11,585 nucleotides of DNA, taken from the NCBI GenBank assembly GCA_045576335.1, contig JAZNGH010000006.1:1-11585 (forward strand), read 5' to 3'. This document shows positions 1 to 5,023 of this stretch, in pieces. Position 1 is the first letter of the stretch. Every line of letters starts with the position of its first letter. The notes beneath the pieces are model-generated. The model did not search any database, had not been told where the DNA came from, and saw only the letters and a program-made list of their open reading frames with translations. Both the position numbers and the translations under genes were made by a program. Source of the DNA: Scatosoma sp045576335 (GTDB lineage: Bacteria; Bacillota; Clostridia; Christensenellales; Borkfalkiaceae).

Positions 1-199
1 TTGCTATACTCTCTTATGCTTATTAACCAAATTAGCTTTACTTTCAATATGAAAATTCTTTTGCCTTTTCGTACTCGTCTTTATTTTCCTTTCAAAAAAT
101 AAAAACTTTTTGACTAATTTGCTATGCAGTTGTTAATCTTCTCTTCTACTCTCAACAGAGAGTTTGCCATTCGAAAAACGCTCTCGTCAATCGACAGCC
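1..199 (-). other. Untranslated leader of a leftward transcription unit that leaves the window
   Basis: This is the stretch transcribed leftward from the strong promoter at 205-234. No open reading frame with a ribosome binding site is visible on either strand. On the minus strand it contains a perfect 6-bp hairpin (148-163, ACTCTC/GAGAGT with a 4-nt loop). It also has AT-rich text with phrases such as TTTTTTGAAAGG and CATATTGAAAG that loosely recall the boxA-like and spacer sequences flanking Firmicutes rRNA genes. A long non-coding leader behind a very strong promoter suggests an rRNA or other stable-RNA operon beyond position 1. That identity is inference; no part of a mature rRNA or tRNA is recognised here. 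Confidence 0.4.
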
Positions 200-204
200 T
201 AAAC

Positions 205-288
205 ATAATACCATATTCCCAAAAAGAATGTCAAGCGTTTTTTGAAAAAATTTTGAATTTTTTTTATACTTTTTTTATTTTTTTCAAA
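205..288 (-). promoter_or_regulatory. Very strong sigma-A-type promoter with UP-like A/T tracts, firing leftward
   Basis: On the minus strand the -35 box is a perfect TTGACA (229-234). After an 18-bp spacer comes a TATTAT -10 box (205-210) preceded by TGG, which makes an extended -10. The expected start is a G near 198-199. Immediately upstream of the -35, positions 235-288 are long A and T runs, as in UP elements of rRNA promoters. The boxes are seen directly; the strength and rRNA-like nature are inferred. Confidence 0.75.
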
Positions 289-376
289 TTGCACGCACTT
301 TATTCCATTTTTGCGCTATAATATATAATATGTCGCGCGCGTACCGTTTGGTTTCTCATTTTTATAAAAATTTACA

Positions 377-410
377 GCGGTTGTTTAACACAACCGCCGT
401 TTTGTTTTTA
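377..410. terminator. Rho-independent terminator, probably bidirectional
   Basis: An 8-bp perfect stem (GCGGTTGT 377-384 with ACAACCGC 390-397) has a 5-nt loop and is followed on the plus strand by CGTTTTGTTTTTA. Read leftward, it lies 55 nt past the stop codon of the 80-residue membrane protein and is followed by a weaker T-rich run, so it can end that gene. The better T-tract is on the plus strand, where no gene is visible upstream. Confidence 0.7.
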
Positions 411-451
411 TTTCCTTTTATAGAATACGTCGCAAATATTCTCGTCGCTCG

Positions 452-694
452 TTAAAACAAATCGATTATAAACAGTATCGCGCGTATTACAAGCCCGATA
501 AGCCCAAGCAAAACAAAAATTGCACCGCCAACCAAGACCAAAACCGCGCCAATCATCAATACTGGTATTGTATTTTGCATCCCAGCTCCAATCCCGCCAA
601 GAATGAAAAATAACACAAAACAAGCAATTCCTATCAAAATATTATGAATTGCGTGCTCATCCAGCCAATCACGAAAATCCTCCAACCAATACAT
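452..694 (-). CDS. Small two-span membrane protein of unknown function (80 aa)
   Basis: I do not recognise a family. The protein has an acidic, amphipathic N-terminus (residues 1-14, rich in W, D and E). A first hydrophobic span follows at about 16-37, then a glycine-rich turn (GGIGAG) and a long second hydrophobic stretch at about 43-77 ending in RAILFIIDLF. The start is supported by AAGGAG 9 nt upstream of ATG and by a consensus promoter at 727-755. It lies downstream of the XRE repressor gene on the same strand, but a terminator and its own promoter separate them. That promoter is overlapped and flanked by palindromes matching those at the repressor's own promoter, so I infer it belongs to the repressor's regulon. 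The function could be a small envelope-stress or immunity-type protein, but nothing in the sequence proves this. Confidence 0.75.
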   Translation of the reverse strand: MYWLEDFRDWLDEHAIHNILIGIACFVLFFILGGIGAGMQNTIPVLMIGAVLVLVGGAIFVLLGLIGLVIRAILFIIDLF

Positions 695-716
695 AACAAC
701 ACTCTCCTTATATACT

Positions 717-731
717 ATACTATTTAAGTAT
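717..731. promoter_or_regulatory. Putative XRE operator overlapping the -10 box
   Basis: ATACT-ATTTA-AGTAT is a 15-bp palindrome with a 5-nt centre. It shares the ATAC-N7-GTAT skeleton of the sites at 1093-1107 and 1120-1134. It overlaps the -10 box (727-732) of the 80-residue membrane protein's promoter, an ideal repressor position. Binding by the neighbouring XRE protein is inference. Confidence 0.5.
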
Positions 732-755
732 ATACTTTTTGTGAATTTCTGTCAA
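727..755 (-). promoter_or_regulatory. Sigma-A promoter of the 80-aa membrane protein gene
   Basis: The minus strand reads TTGACA (750-755), a 17-bp spacer, then TATACT (727-732). Transcription should start near 720, about 25 nt before the ATG. This is close to consensus, which makes control by a repressor plausible. Confidence 0.75.
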
Positions 756-765
756 GCAATTTATC

Positions 766-782
766 AATACCGCAACGGTATT
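766..782. promoter_or_regulatory. Palindrome upstream of the -35 box: putative operator or small terminator
   Basis: AATACCG-CAA-CGGTATT is a perfect 7-bp inverted repeat whose core (767-781) again fits ATAC-N7-GTAT. It sits 10 nt upstream of the -35 box of the 80-residue protein gene. On the plus strand it runs straight into TTTTACTTTTT, so it could also be a short terminator. The shared skeleton with the repressor-promoter sites favours an operator. Confidence 0.45.
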
Positions 783-810
783 TTTTACTTTTTACCAAAA
801 TGCCGAAAAT

Positions 811-837
811 AAAAAACGGGTTTCTGTTTCCCCGTTT
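811..837 (-). terminator. Rho-independent terminator of the XRE regulator gene
   Basis: The minus strand reads AAACGGG, a 10-nt loop and CCCGTTT (stem arms 831-837 and 814-820), followed directly by TTTATTTT. The stem overlaps the last two bases read of the regulator's stop codon, a compact arrangement. Confidence 0.75.
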
Positions 838-1036
838 AATTTTCCCAACCCAACAACTCGTTCGGCGTGGTTTCCAAAATCTCACAAAGCAAAAAAAGCG
901 TTTGAAAATCAGGCTCGTTAATTCCCTTTGTCCACCGACTAATCGTCGCCTGTGAAGTATTCAACCTCTCGGCAAGCGCGGTTTGCGATATTGCCCGATA
1001 TCGCATTTCTCTCCTTAAATTCTCACAAAAGCTCAT
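836..1036 (-). CDS. XRE/Cro-family HTH transcriptional regulator (66 aa)
   Basis: This is a minimal single-domain helix-turn-helix protein of the lambda Cro/C1 fold. Helix 2 lies at about residues 18-25 (QTALAERL). The recognition helix lies at about 28-35 (SQATISRW), followed by the typical KGINEPDFQTL segment and a hydrophobic last helix ending in PNELLGW. No sensor or protease domain is attached, so any signal must act through stability, oligomerisation or a partner. The start is fixed by GGAGG 8 nt before ATG. The gene is divergent from the 245-residue membrane protein. The space between them carries repeated ATACG-N5-CGTAT palindromes placed over both promoters, so I infer autorepression and repression of the membrane gene. 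Family assignment is confident; the regulon is inferred. Confidence 0.92.
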   Translation of the reverse strand: MSFCENLRREMRYRAISQTALAERLNTSQATISRWTKGINEPDFQTLFLLCEILETTPNELLGWEN

Positions 1037-1048
1037 TTTTAATCCTCC

Positions 1049-1067
1049 TCGTATAAATTATATACGA
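1049..1067. promoter_or_regulatory. Palindrome and -10 box at the XRE gene promoter
   Basis: TCGTATA-AATTA-TATACGA is a perfect 7-bp inverted repeat with a 5-nt centre. It encloses a minus-strand TATAAT (1057-1062), the likely -10 box of the XRE gene; no good -35 is visible. The half-sites are those of the other operators but in the outward order (GTAT...ATAC). It overlaps the adjacent imperfect site at 1062-1076. Confidence 0.55.
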
Positions 1068-1134
1068 TTTCCGAATAAAAAATGCTTGACTTATACGTTT
1101 TCCGTATGATACAATAAATATACGTTTTACGTAT
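1062..1134. promoter_or_regulatory. Array of three 15-bp operators in the divergent promoter region
   Basis: Three head-to-tail copies of ATACG-N5-CGTAT occur at 1062-1076 (one mismatch, CGAAT), 1093-1107 and 1120-1134. The centres are 31 and 27 bp apart, close to three helical turns, and the middles are T-rich (ATTTC, TTTTC, TTTTA). The second copy lies exactly between the -35 and -10 of the rightward promoter and the third covers its expected start site. The repeats are seen directly. Assigning them to the adjacent XRE protein is inference based on position. Confidence 0.75.
1086..1115 (+). promoter_or_regulatory. Promoter of the 245-aa membrane protein gene
   Basis: TTGACT (1086-1091), an 18-bp spacer and TACAAT (1110-1115) preceded by TGA (extended -10). 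The expected start is near 1122, about 34 nt before the ATG. The spacer is almost entirely an operator palindrome. Confidence 0.7.
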
Positions 1135-1155
1135 AATATTTTTTGGAGGTTTATT

Positions 1156-1893
1156 ATGAACAACATTAGTAAAGAGAAGAAATTGTCAGCCGTCGCCGTC
1201 GTTATGACGGTCATTTTCGGCATATTGTTTTTATTTTCTCTTTTGGGTACGCTACTGCTTACGCAAGCAAATCCGTCGAACGGTATGCTGTTTATGTGTA
1301 TGTTATGCTTTACACCCGCGCTTGGATTTTATTTTGCGATCAGCAAAGGCGTAGCCTTTTCGGCAAGGCAAAAAATGGCGTGCTTGATTATTTCCGCGCT
1401 CGCCTTCGTGGTTTTGGACGTAATTTATTTTATCGTACTCAACGGCGTAAAGGACTTGCTCGGAAGTTCCCTTTCAATCGGCGGGTCAGACCCCGTAGCG
1501 ACCTACGTGCTTTCCGCTCTAACGGGGCAGATTTCCTACGTATTCTTGTTTTTCAAGCTTTGCCGTTCGGAAAAGAAAATTCTTGAAGCGCTCTGTATTC
1601 CCGTTTCCGTGCTGCTTCCCATTCTTTCCGTCGCGCTGGCAATCGTTGTAATTATCGTCGTAGGAGTTTTTATTATCGTCACGCTTTTCAAGCTGTTCGT
1701 CGGCTTACGCAATGCAACGGATATAGGCGGGAGCAATTGGTACGACCAAACCTTTACGATAAACGACGGCGGACAAGTGCACACCTTGAAGCACTACGGG
1801 CGGGATTTGATGAACAACGCCGAAGAGTTCACCGACGAATTCAATAACCGCTGGATTACGCAAGACCAAGGCAGAACGTTTTACAGAAAATAA
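1156..1893 (+). CDS. Multi-spanning membrane protein with a C-terminal soluble tail, function unknown (245 aa)
   Basis: I do not recognise a family. Hydrophobic spans are visible at about residues 11-35, 44-62, 75-98 and 114-135, with a long stretch at about 146-184 that could be one or two spans. A polar tail of about 60 residues follows (186-245). The tail has the feel of a small beta-rich domain: WYDQTFTINDGG, then FTDEFNNRW and a terminal QDQGRTFYRK. Its topology and role are unknown. The start is supported by GGAGG 6 nt before ATG. It is the only rightward gene in the window, is divergent from the XRE regulator, and has its promoter studded with operators. It is therefore probably silent until the repressor is relieved. 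A strong terminator follows, so it is monocistronic. No catalytic motif is visible. Confidence 0.8.
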   Translation: MNNISKEKKLSAVAVVMTVIFGILFLFSLLGTLLLTQANPSNGMLFMCMLCFTPALGFYFAISKGVAFSARQKMACLIISALAFVVLDVIYFIVLNGVKDLLGSSLSIGGSDPVATYVLSALTGQISYVFLFFKLCRSEKKILEALCIPVSVLLPILSVALAIVVIIVVGVFIIVTLFKLFVGLRNATDIGGSNWYDQTFTINDGGQVHTLKHYGRDLMNNAEEFTDEFNNRWITQDQGRTFYRK

Positions 1894-1898
1894 AGCTT

Positions 1899-1940
1899 AC
1901 GGCGCGAAATCGTTTGATTTCGCACCGTTATTTTTTATTT
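1899..1940. terminator. Strong rho-independent terminator between convergent genes
   Basis: A 12-bp stem with one mismatch (ACGG and GCGAAATC, 1899-1911, pairing with GATTTCGC and CCGT, 1916-1928) has a GTTT loop. On the plus strand TATTTTTTATTT follows. It ends the 245-residue membrane protein gene and overlaps the stop codon of the convergent zinc-ribbon gene. Read leftward, it is followed by CTTTATTTT and may work in both directions. Confidence 0.85.
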
Positions 1941-2132
1941 ACACCCACTACAAGTTTTACAATTCCCCGAGCATTTTTTGGACTGTTTTCCCGTCGCCGA
2001 GTACATATCCCCCGCGTAGTCGCGAACGGTACCCCCGCCGCAATCGGGGCATTTCACTTCGTCCAAATACGACTTGACTAATTCGTCGAATTTTTTTCCG
2101 CATTTTGTGCATTTATACTGTAAAAAAGGCAT
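1935..2132 (-). CDS. FmdB-family zinc-ribbon protein (65 aa)
   Basis: The N-terminus matches the FmdB-type putative regulatory protein family: MPFLQYKC followed by two CxxC knuckles (C8/C11 and C28/C31) that should bind one zinc. The tail carries four more cysteines (C54, C58, C61, C64), which could form a second metal site or simply be the Cys/Ser-rich tail often seen in this family. The family's role is not well established. It was named for regulation of formamidase, but most members sit beside unrelated genes. The ribosome binding site is weak (GGAAG about 8 nt upstream), while the promoter at 2163-2191 is good. It lies downstream of the M1 peptidase on the same strand. Confidence 0.85.
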   Translation of the reverse strand: MPFLQYKCTKCGKKFDELVKSYLDEVKCPDCGGGTVRDYAGDMYSATGKQSKKCSGNCKTCSGCK

Positions 2133-2162
2133 CTTTTTCTTCCGTCCACATTCACTATCACC

Positions 2163-2191
2163 ATTATACGCCCAAAACGCGTTTTTTGCAA
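2163..2191 (-). promoter_or_regulatory. Promoter of the FmdB-like gene
   Basis: The minus strand reads TTGCAA (2186-2191), a 17-bp spacer and TATAAT (2163-2168). The start should be near 2156. The spacer contains a perfect palindrome, AAAACGCGTTTT (2174-2185), which could be an operator or may be chance. Confidence 0.65.
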
Positions 2192-2201
2192 ACGATTTTA
2201 A

Positions 2202-3656
2202 CTATAAAATCGCTTTTCCCTCCAAAAAACTGTCAAAAAAGCCGCTTACGTCCGCGCCCGACTTTTCAAACGCGCCGACAAGATCGCCCGTCGAAGCCAC
2301 CAAAAAGGCGTTATCGTGATAATATTTTTTCAAGGCCGCAAAAAATTTATTATCCCCCACGCTTTTGCGCAAAGTATCCAGCATCACCACCGCCTTATCG
2401 TACGCCAAGCATTTATACTCGTAATCGCTCAAATAATCTTTCAAATGCCGCGTCATTTTCGTATCTGTACGCCCCAAAACGCTGCCGTAAACGTCGTAAT
2501 AGGAGCGATACTCTTTGAGTGCCTCCGCAATCGCTTCCTCCCGCGTCACGCCGTATTTTTCGCAGCTTTCAAAAAAAGTAAGTGCGGAATACTCGGCAAG
2601 CCCCTCGTCCTGCCACGCGTTTTCGATTTGATCACTGCCCACGATGGCATACCACCATTGATGTGCCGTTTCGTGCGCAACTACCCGCGTCTTTTCCTCT
2701 GCCGTGAGCGCATCCGAAATCATAGACAGCGCGGGATATTCCATACCGCCGTAGCAAAAACCCGTCTGCACTACGGTATATTGCGGATACGGATATGTCC
2801 CGAACGTGCTTTCGTAATACGCAAACGCGTCTGCCGCCAAACCAAGCGTTTCCTCGGCGTTTTTATCGTTGAAATAATAGTAAAACAGCGTTTTTCCGTT
2901 CACCTCGCGGCTTACCGTTTGGAATTTATCGGAGAGGACGATTGCAAAATCCCGCACGTTCGTTGCAGACATAGTATGCTCCTGCTTACTTTCCAGCGTA
3001 CGTTCGGAAACCATTGTGCCCGTGGAGGCGACCTCGTATTCCTTGGGCGTTTTTAAGGTCACGGTATAATCGGCGCAATCGCTGTAAAAGGGGTCGCCGT
3101 CCGAATAATAAACGGTTTCGTAGAACGCGTCGTTTTTAATACCGCACAAAACGGGAAAGAAATTGCCGAGATTGACCGTATTTTGCGTAATTCCCGTGCG
3201 GTGCGAAACCTTCGCAAGCTTTACCATAAACCCGATATCGAGCACCACCCGTTCGTCGGGAAATAACGAACGTTCCAAATACGCGTACAAAATATTTTCG
3301 TCCTCGCCCATAATTTCCCAGTTTTTCGCGCCGTTAACCGAGGAAATGACCATTTCGCCAAAACTCTCCCCCGCGTAATAGGCAACGCTTTGACAAGTTT
3401 TTGACACGGGACGGTACAACGCGTCCTTTCTGTACGCGTTGGGGTATAGCTGAAATTTCAAGACGGATATCTCGTTATCCGTCGGATTTTCAAAGGTTAC
3501 CTTACTCGCCCCGCGAAGCGTACCCGTTTCAGGCACGTACTCCGCCGTAATCTCGTACCTGGTAGTCACCTCCGCCTTTTTTTCACAAGCACTTACCGCG
3601 CCAACCGTTCCCAAGCCGATAATGATTGCCAACACCGCGCATATCCATTTTTTCAT
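2202..3656 (-). CDS. M1-family zinc metallopeptidase lipoprotein (484 aa)
   Basis: This is a predicted gluzincin aminopeptidase-like enzyme anchored to the outer face of the membrane. The N-terminus is a lipoprotein signal: MKKW, a hydrophobic run (residues 5-21) and the lipobox VSAC with C24 as the lipidated cysteine. Residues of about 30-240 look like the M1 beta-rich N-domain. The catalytic core has GGMEYP (303-308, the substrate-binding motif of this branch in place of GAMEN). HETAH (328-332) is followed by the third zinc ligand E351 in WQDEGLAEY, giving HExxH-x18-E. Y419 in the YDKAVVML segment is a good candidate for the transition-state tyrosine. Members of this size lack the large C-terminal domain of classic aminopeptidase N. 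GGGAGG upstream of ATG supports the start. The gene follows a terminator, so it has its own promoter, of which only a TACAAT-like -10 is visible. The natural substrate is unknown. Confidence 0.9.
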   Translation of the reverse strand: MKKWICAVLAIIIGLGTVGAVSACEKKAEVTTRYEITAEYVPETGTLRGASKVTFENPTDNEISVLKFQLYPNAYRKDALYRPVSKTCQSVAYYAGESFGEMVISSVNGAKNWEIMGEDENILYAYLERSLFPDERVVLDIGFMVKLAKVSHRTGITQNTVNLGNFFPVLCGIKNDAFYETVYYSDGDPFYSDCADYTVTLKTPKEYEVASTGTMVSERTLESKQEHTMSATNVRDFAIVLSDKFQTVSREVNGKTLFYYYFNDKNAEETLGLAADAFAYYESTFGTYPYPQYTVVQTGFCYGGMEYPALSMISDALTAEEKTRVVAHETAHQWWYAIVGSDQIENAWQDEGLAEYSALTFFESCEKYGVTREEAIAEALKEYRSYYDVYGSVLGRTDTKMTRHLKDYLSDYEYKCLAYDKAVVMLDTLRKSVGDNKFFAALKKYYHDNAFLVASTGDLVGAFEKSGADVSGFFDSFLEGKAIL

Positions 3657-3727
3657 ATCCCGTTCCCTCCCTCGGACAAGATATTGTATGCACCGCGCTG
3701 TGTGAATATACCCGTATTTTACAAACG

Positions 3728-3758
3728 AAAAGCCCGACGGTAAACCCGTCGGTCTTTT
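3728..3758 (-). terminator. Rho-independent terminator after the M23 gene
   Basis: A stem of about 12 bp with one mismatch (CCGACGG/CCGTCGG core, 3734-3740 and 3746-3752, extended by AAAAG/CTTTT) has a 5-nt loop. On the minus strand CTTTTCGTTTG follows. It lies just past the stop codon at 3762 and separates this gene from the M1 peptidase. Confidence 0.85.
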
Positions 3759-3761
3759 CCT

Positions 3762-4442
3762 TTATTTTTCTTCTAGCGTCAAATAGATAGCAGGATCGAC
3801 GTTGATATTGTTTTTGACGATTTCGAAGTGCAGGTGTGCACCGTCCTTGTACTCGTCGCCGTTAGCATCTGCAACCGTCGCAATCACCTCGCCCTTTTCC
3901 ACGCTATCGCCGACCTTTAACCCCTCCGTTTCCTCTACGAAACGGTACAACGATTTTAAGCCTTCGCCGTGGTCGATTACGATTTGCGTACCCGAAAGCA
4001 AGTCCTCTTTATAAATGCTTTCGATTACACCCGCTTCCACAGCCAAAACCTCCGTTCCCGCCGTCGCCACAAAATCGATACCCTTATGCTCATAATACGA
4101 ATTCAAGGTCTGATTATGATAAAAACCGTACTCGTTGGAAACGTTCACCGTTTCCAAGGGCATTACCATACCTTGCGGGGTGACGACCACTTGTTCGTTG
4201 TCGTTGTTATTGCCCTCGTCCGACGAATTGCCCGGCTGCTCGGTTTGACTGCCCGAATTGCCTCCCTGTGCTTGATTGCCGTTCATCTTGTTTGCGTTGG
4301 AAACGGCAACCGCCACGATTACGATTGCGCTCAAAGCCGCCGCACAGCCCAAAGCGGTAAACAGATAAAATCTCTTTTCCTTGTTCAAAACCCTACGCTT
4401 TCTCGTCGCCTTTTCTTGCTCTTTGTCTTTACGTTCTTGCAT
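3762..4442 (-). CDS. Membrane-anchored M23/LytM-domain protein, SpoIIQ-like, possibly degenerate (226 aa)
   Basis: The layout is a short, strongly basic cytoplasmic segment (1-24), one membrane span (about 26-48), a low-complexity N/Q/G/S linker (about 50-85) and a LytM/M23 domain (about 92-222). Zinc ligands are present: H119 and D123 in HKGID, and H205 in HLHFE (203-207) with H203 as a catalytic candidate. The second conserved histidine, normally in a YAHL-type motif, is missing: the matching segment reads LYRFV, with F168 at the His position. Peptidase activity may therefore be weak or absent, as in scaffold-type LytM proteins. Length, topology and position just downstream of a YwmB-like gene recall SpoIIQ, the forespore protein that docks with SpoIIIAH during engulfment. 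A generic murein endopeptidase remains possible. GGAGG 9 nt before ATG fixes the start. Confidence 0.85.
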   Translation of the reverse strand: MQERKDKEQEKATRKRRVLNKEKRFYLFTALGCAAALSAIVIVAVAVSNANKMNGNQAQGGNSGSQTEQPGNSSDEGNNNDNEQVVVTPQGMVMPLETVNVSNEYGFYHNQTLNSYYEHKGIDFVATAGTEVLAVEAGVIESIYKEDLLSGTQIVIDHGEGLKSLYRFVEETEGLKVGDSVEKGEVIATVADANGDEYKDGAHLHFEIVKNNINVDPAIYLTLEEK

Positions 4443-4495
4443 TTTTTTAATCCTCCGAAAAACTTTGTATGTAAATGTTTTCCCCTTTTTCGGCT

Positions 4496-4523
4496 TTTAT
4501 ACCTCTTTCTAAAAATTTTTCAA
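4496..4523 (-). promoter_or_regulatory. Candidate promoter of the M23 gene
   Basis: The minus strand reads TTGAAA (4518-4523), a 16-bp spacer and TATAAA (4496-4501). It overlaps the stop codon of the YwmB-like gene and leaves a leader of about 50 nt. It is a fair but not perfect sigma-A match. Confidence 0.45.
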
Positions 4524-4960
4524 AAACCGCCGAAAATAATCGGACTTCCCACGACGCAAGCGTTTCCGCGAACGGCGATATGCAAATTGACGGCTTGCCC
4601 CTCCACGCATACGCGCTCACTCCAAACGGGTGTATACGCATAATAGGAAATCACCCCGCAAGCCTCCTCGCAAAGCAAAATTTCCGCGCCGTAGCGCGCC
4701 GCAAGCTCCCGCGCAAGCGTTTCGCCGTTTTCCTCGGCGGTAAATCCCACGCTTTCACCCGTAACGAAGAAAATATCCTGCACGGCAAGCGCGTTAACGC
4801 GTTTGGCTTGCGAAGAAGCGGAATACAGATAAAACGCGTGCTCGCCCTGTATATCGGCAAATTTCGAAACGCGGAAAACGCGTATGCCCATACCCAAAAG
4901 CAAGGTTATCGCAACCGCCACGAGCAATGTAAAAAACGCCCGCAAACGATAAAAAAACAT
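4520..4960 (-). CDS. YwmB-like (DUF1779/TATA-box-like fold) exported protein (146 aa)
   Basis: An N-terminal hydrophobic segment (about residues 8-26) is a signal anchor. The rest resembles the C-terminal part of the YwmB family: ENGETLARELAARYGAE, then ISYYAYTPVW, VNLHIAVRG and a terminal VGSPIIFGGF. That order (ENG...NLxxAxR...GxPII) is typical of YwmB. The usual family length is about 230-250 residues, so this copy is short. In Bacillus, ywmB lies near murAA, spoIID and spoIIQ, so a SpoIIQ-like gene next door fits. The biochemical role is unknown. GGGAGG 6 nt before ATG supports the start. Assignment is from remembered motif pattern, not a search, hence moderate confidence. Confidence 0.65.
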   Translation of the reverse strand: MFFYRLRAFFTLLVAVAITLLLGMGIRVFRVSKFADIQGEHAFYLYSASSQAKRVNALAVQDIFFVTGESVGFTAEENGETLARELAARYGAEILLCEEACGVISYYAYTPVWSERVCVEGQAVNLHIAVRGNACVVGSPIIFGGF

Positions 4961-4978
4961 AAAAATCCCTCCCGCGAT

Positions 4979-4998
4979 CTTTCGCGAAAGGGATTATA
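4979..4998 (-). promoter_or_regulatory. TATAAT -10 box and 12-bp palindrome ahead of the YwmB-like gene
   Basis: A minus-strand TATAAT (4993-4998) lies just past the stop codon of the HIT gene; no convincing -35 is visible. Directly downstream is the perfect palindrome CTTTCGCGAAAG (4979-4990), followed by ATCGCGGGAGG, which includes the ribosome binding site. The palindrome could be an operator at the start site. Alternatively, its CGCG can pair with the later CGCG beside the ribosome binding site. Confidence 0.4.
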
Positions 4999-5023
4999 GC
5001 CAAATTATTTTGTTTTTATACCA

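Noticed and set aside
1..199. Partial mature rRNA or tRNA gene at the edge
   Set aside because: Searching by eye gave no conserved 16S, 23S or tRNA segment, only spacer-like phrases, so it is described as a leader.
124..321. Plus-strand open frame of 65 codons at the left edge
   Set aside because: No ribosome binding site. It runs across the minus-strand promoter and its A/T tracts, giving a poly-Phe low-complexity product.
1049..1134. CRISPR array
   Set aside because: The repeats are short palindromes at promoters with unequal short spacing, with no spacer-repeat structure and no cas genes.
1023..1223. Minus-strand open frame of 66 codons across the divergent promoter region
   Set aside because: It covers both promoters, the operators and the start of the 245-aa gene in antisense, and has no supporting start signal.
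2105..3056. Plus-strand open frames antisense to the M1 peptidase
   Set aside because: The minus-strand peptidase has a signal peptide and all catalytic motifs. The antisense products are basic low-complexity shadows.
4447..4641. Minus-strand open frame of 64 codons inside and after the YwmB-like gene
   Set aside because: It overlaps the YwmB-like gene in another frame, has no clear ribosome binding site and has no recognisable product.
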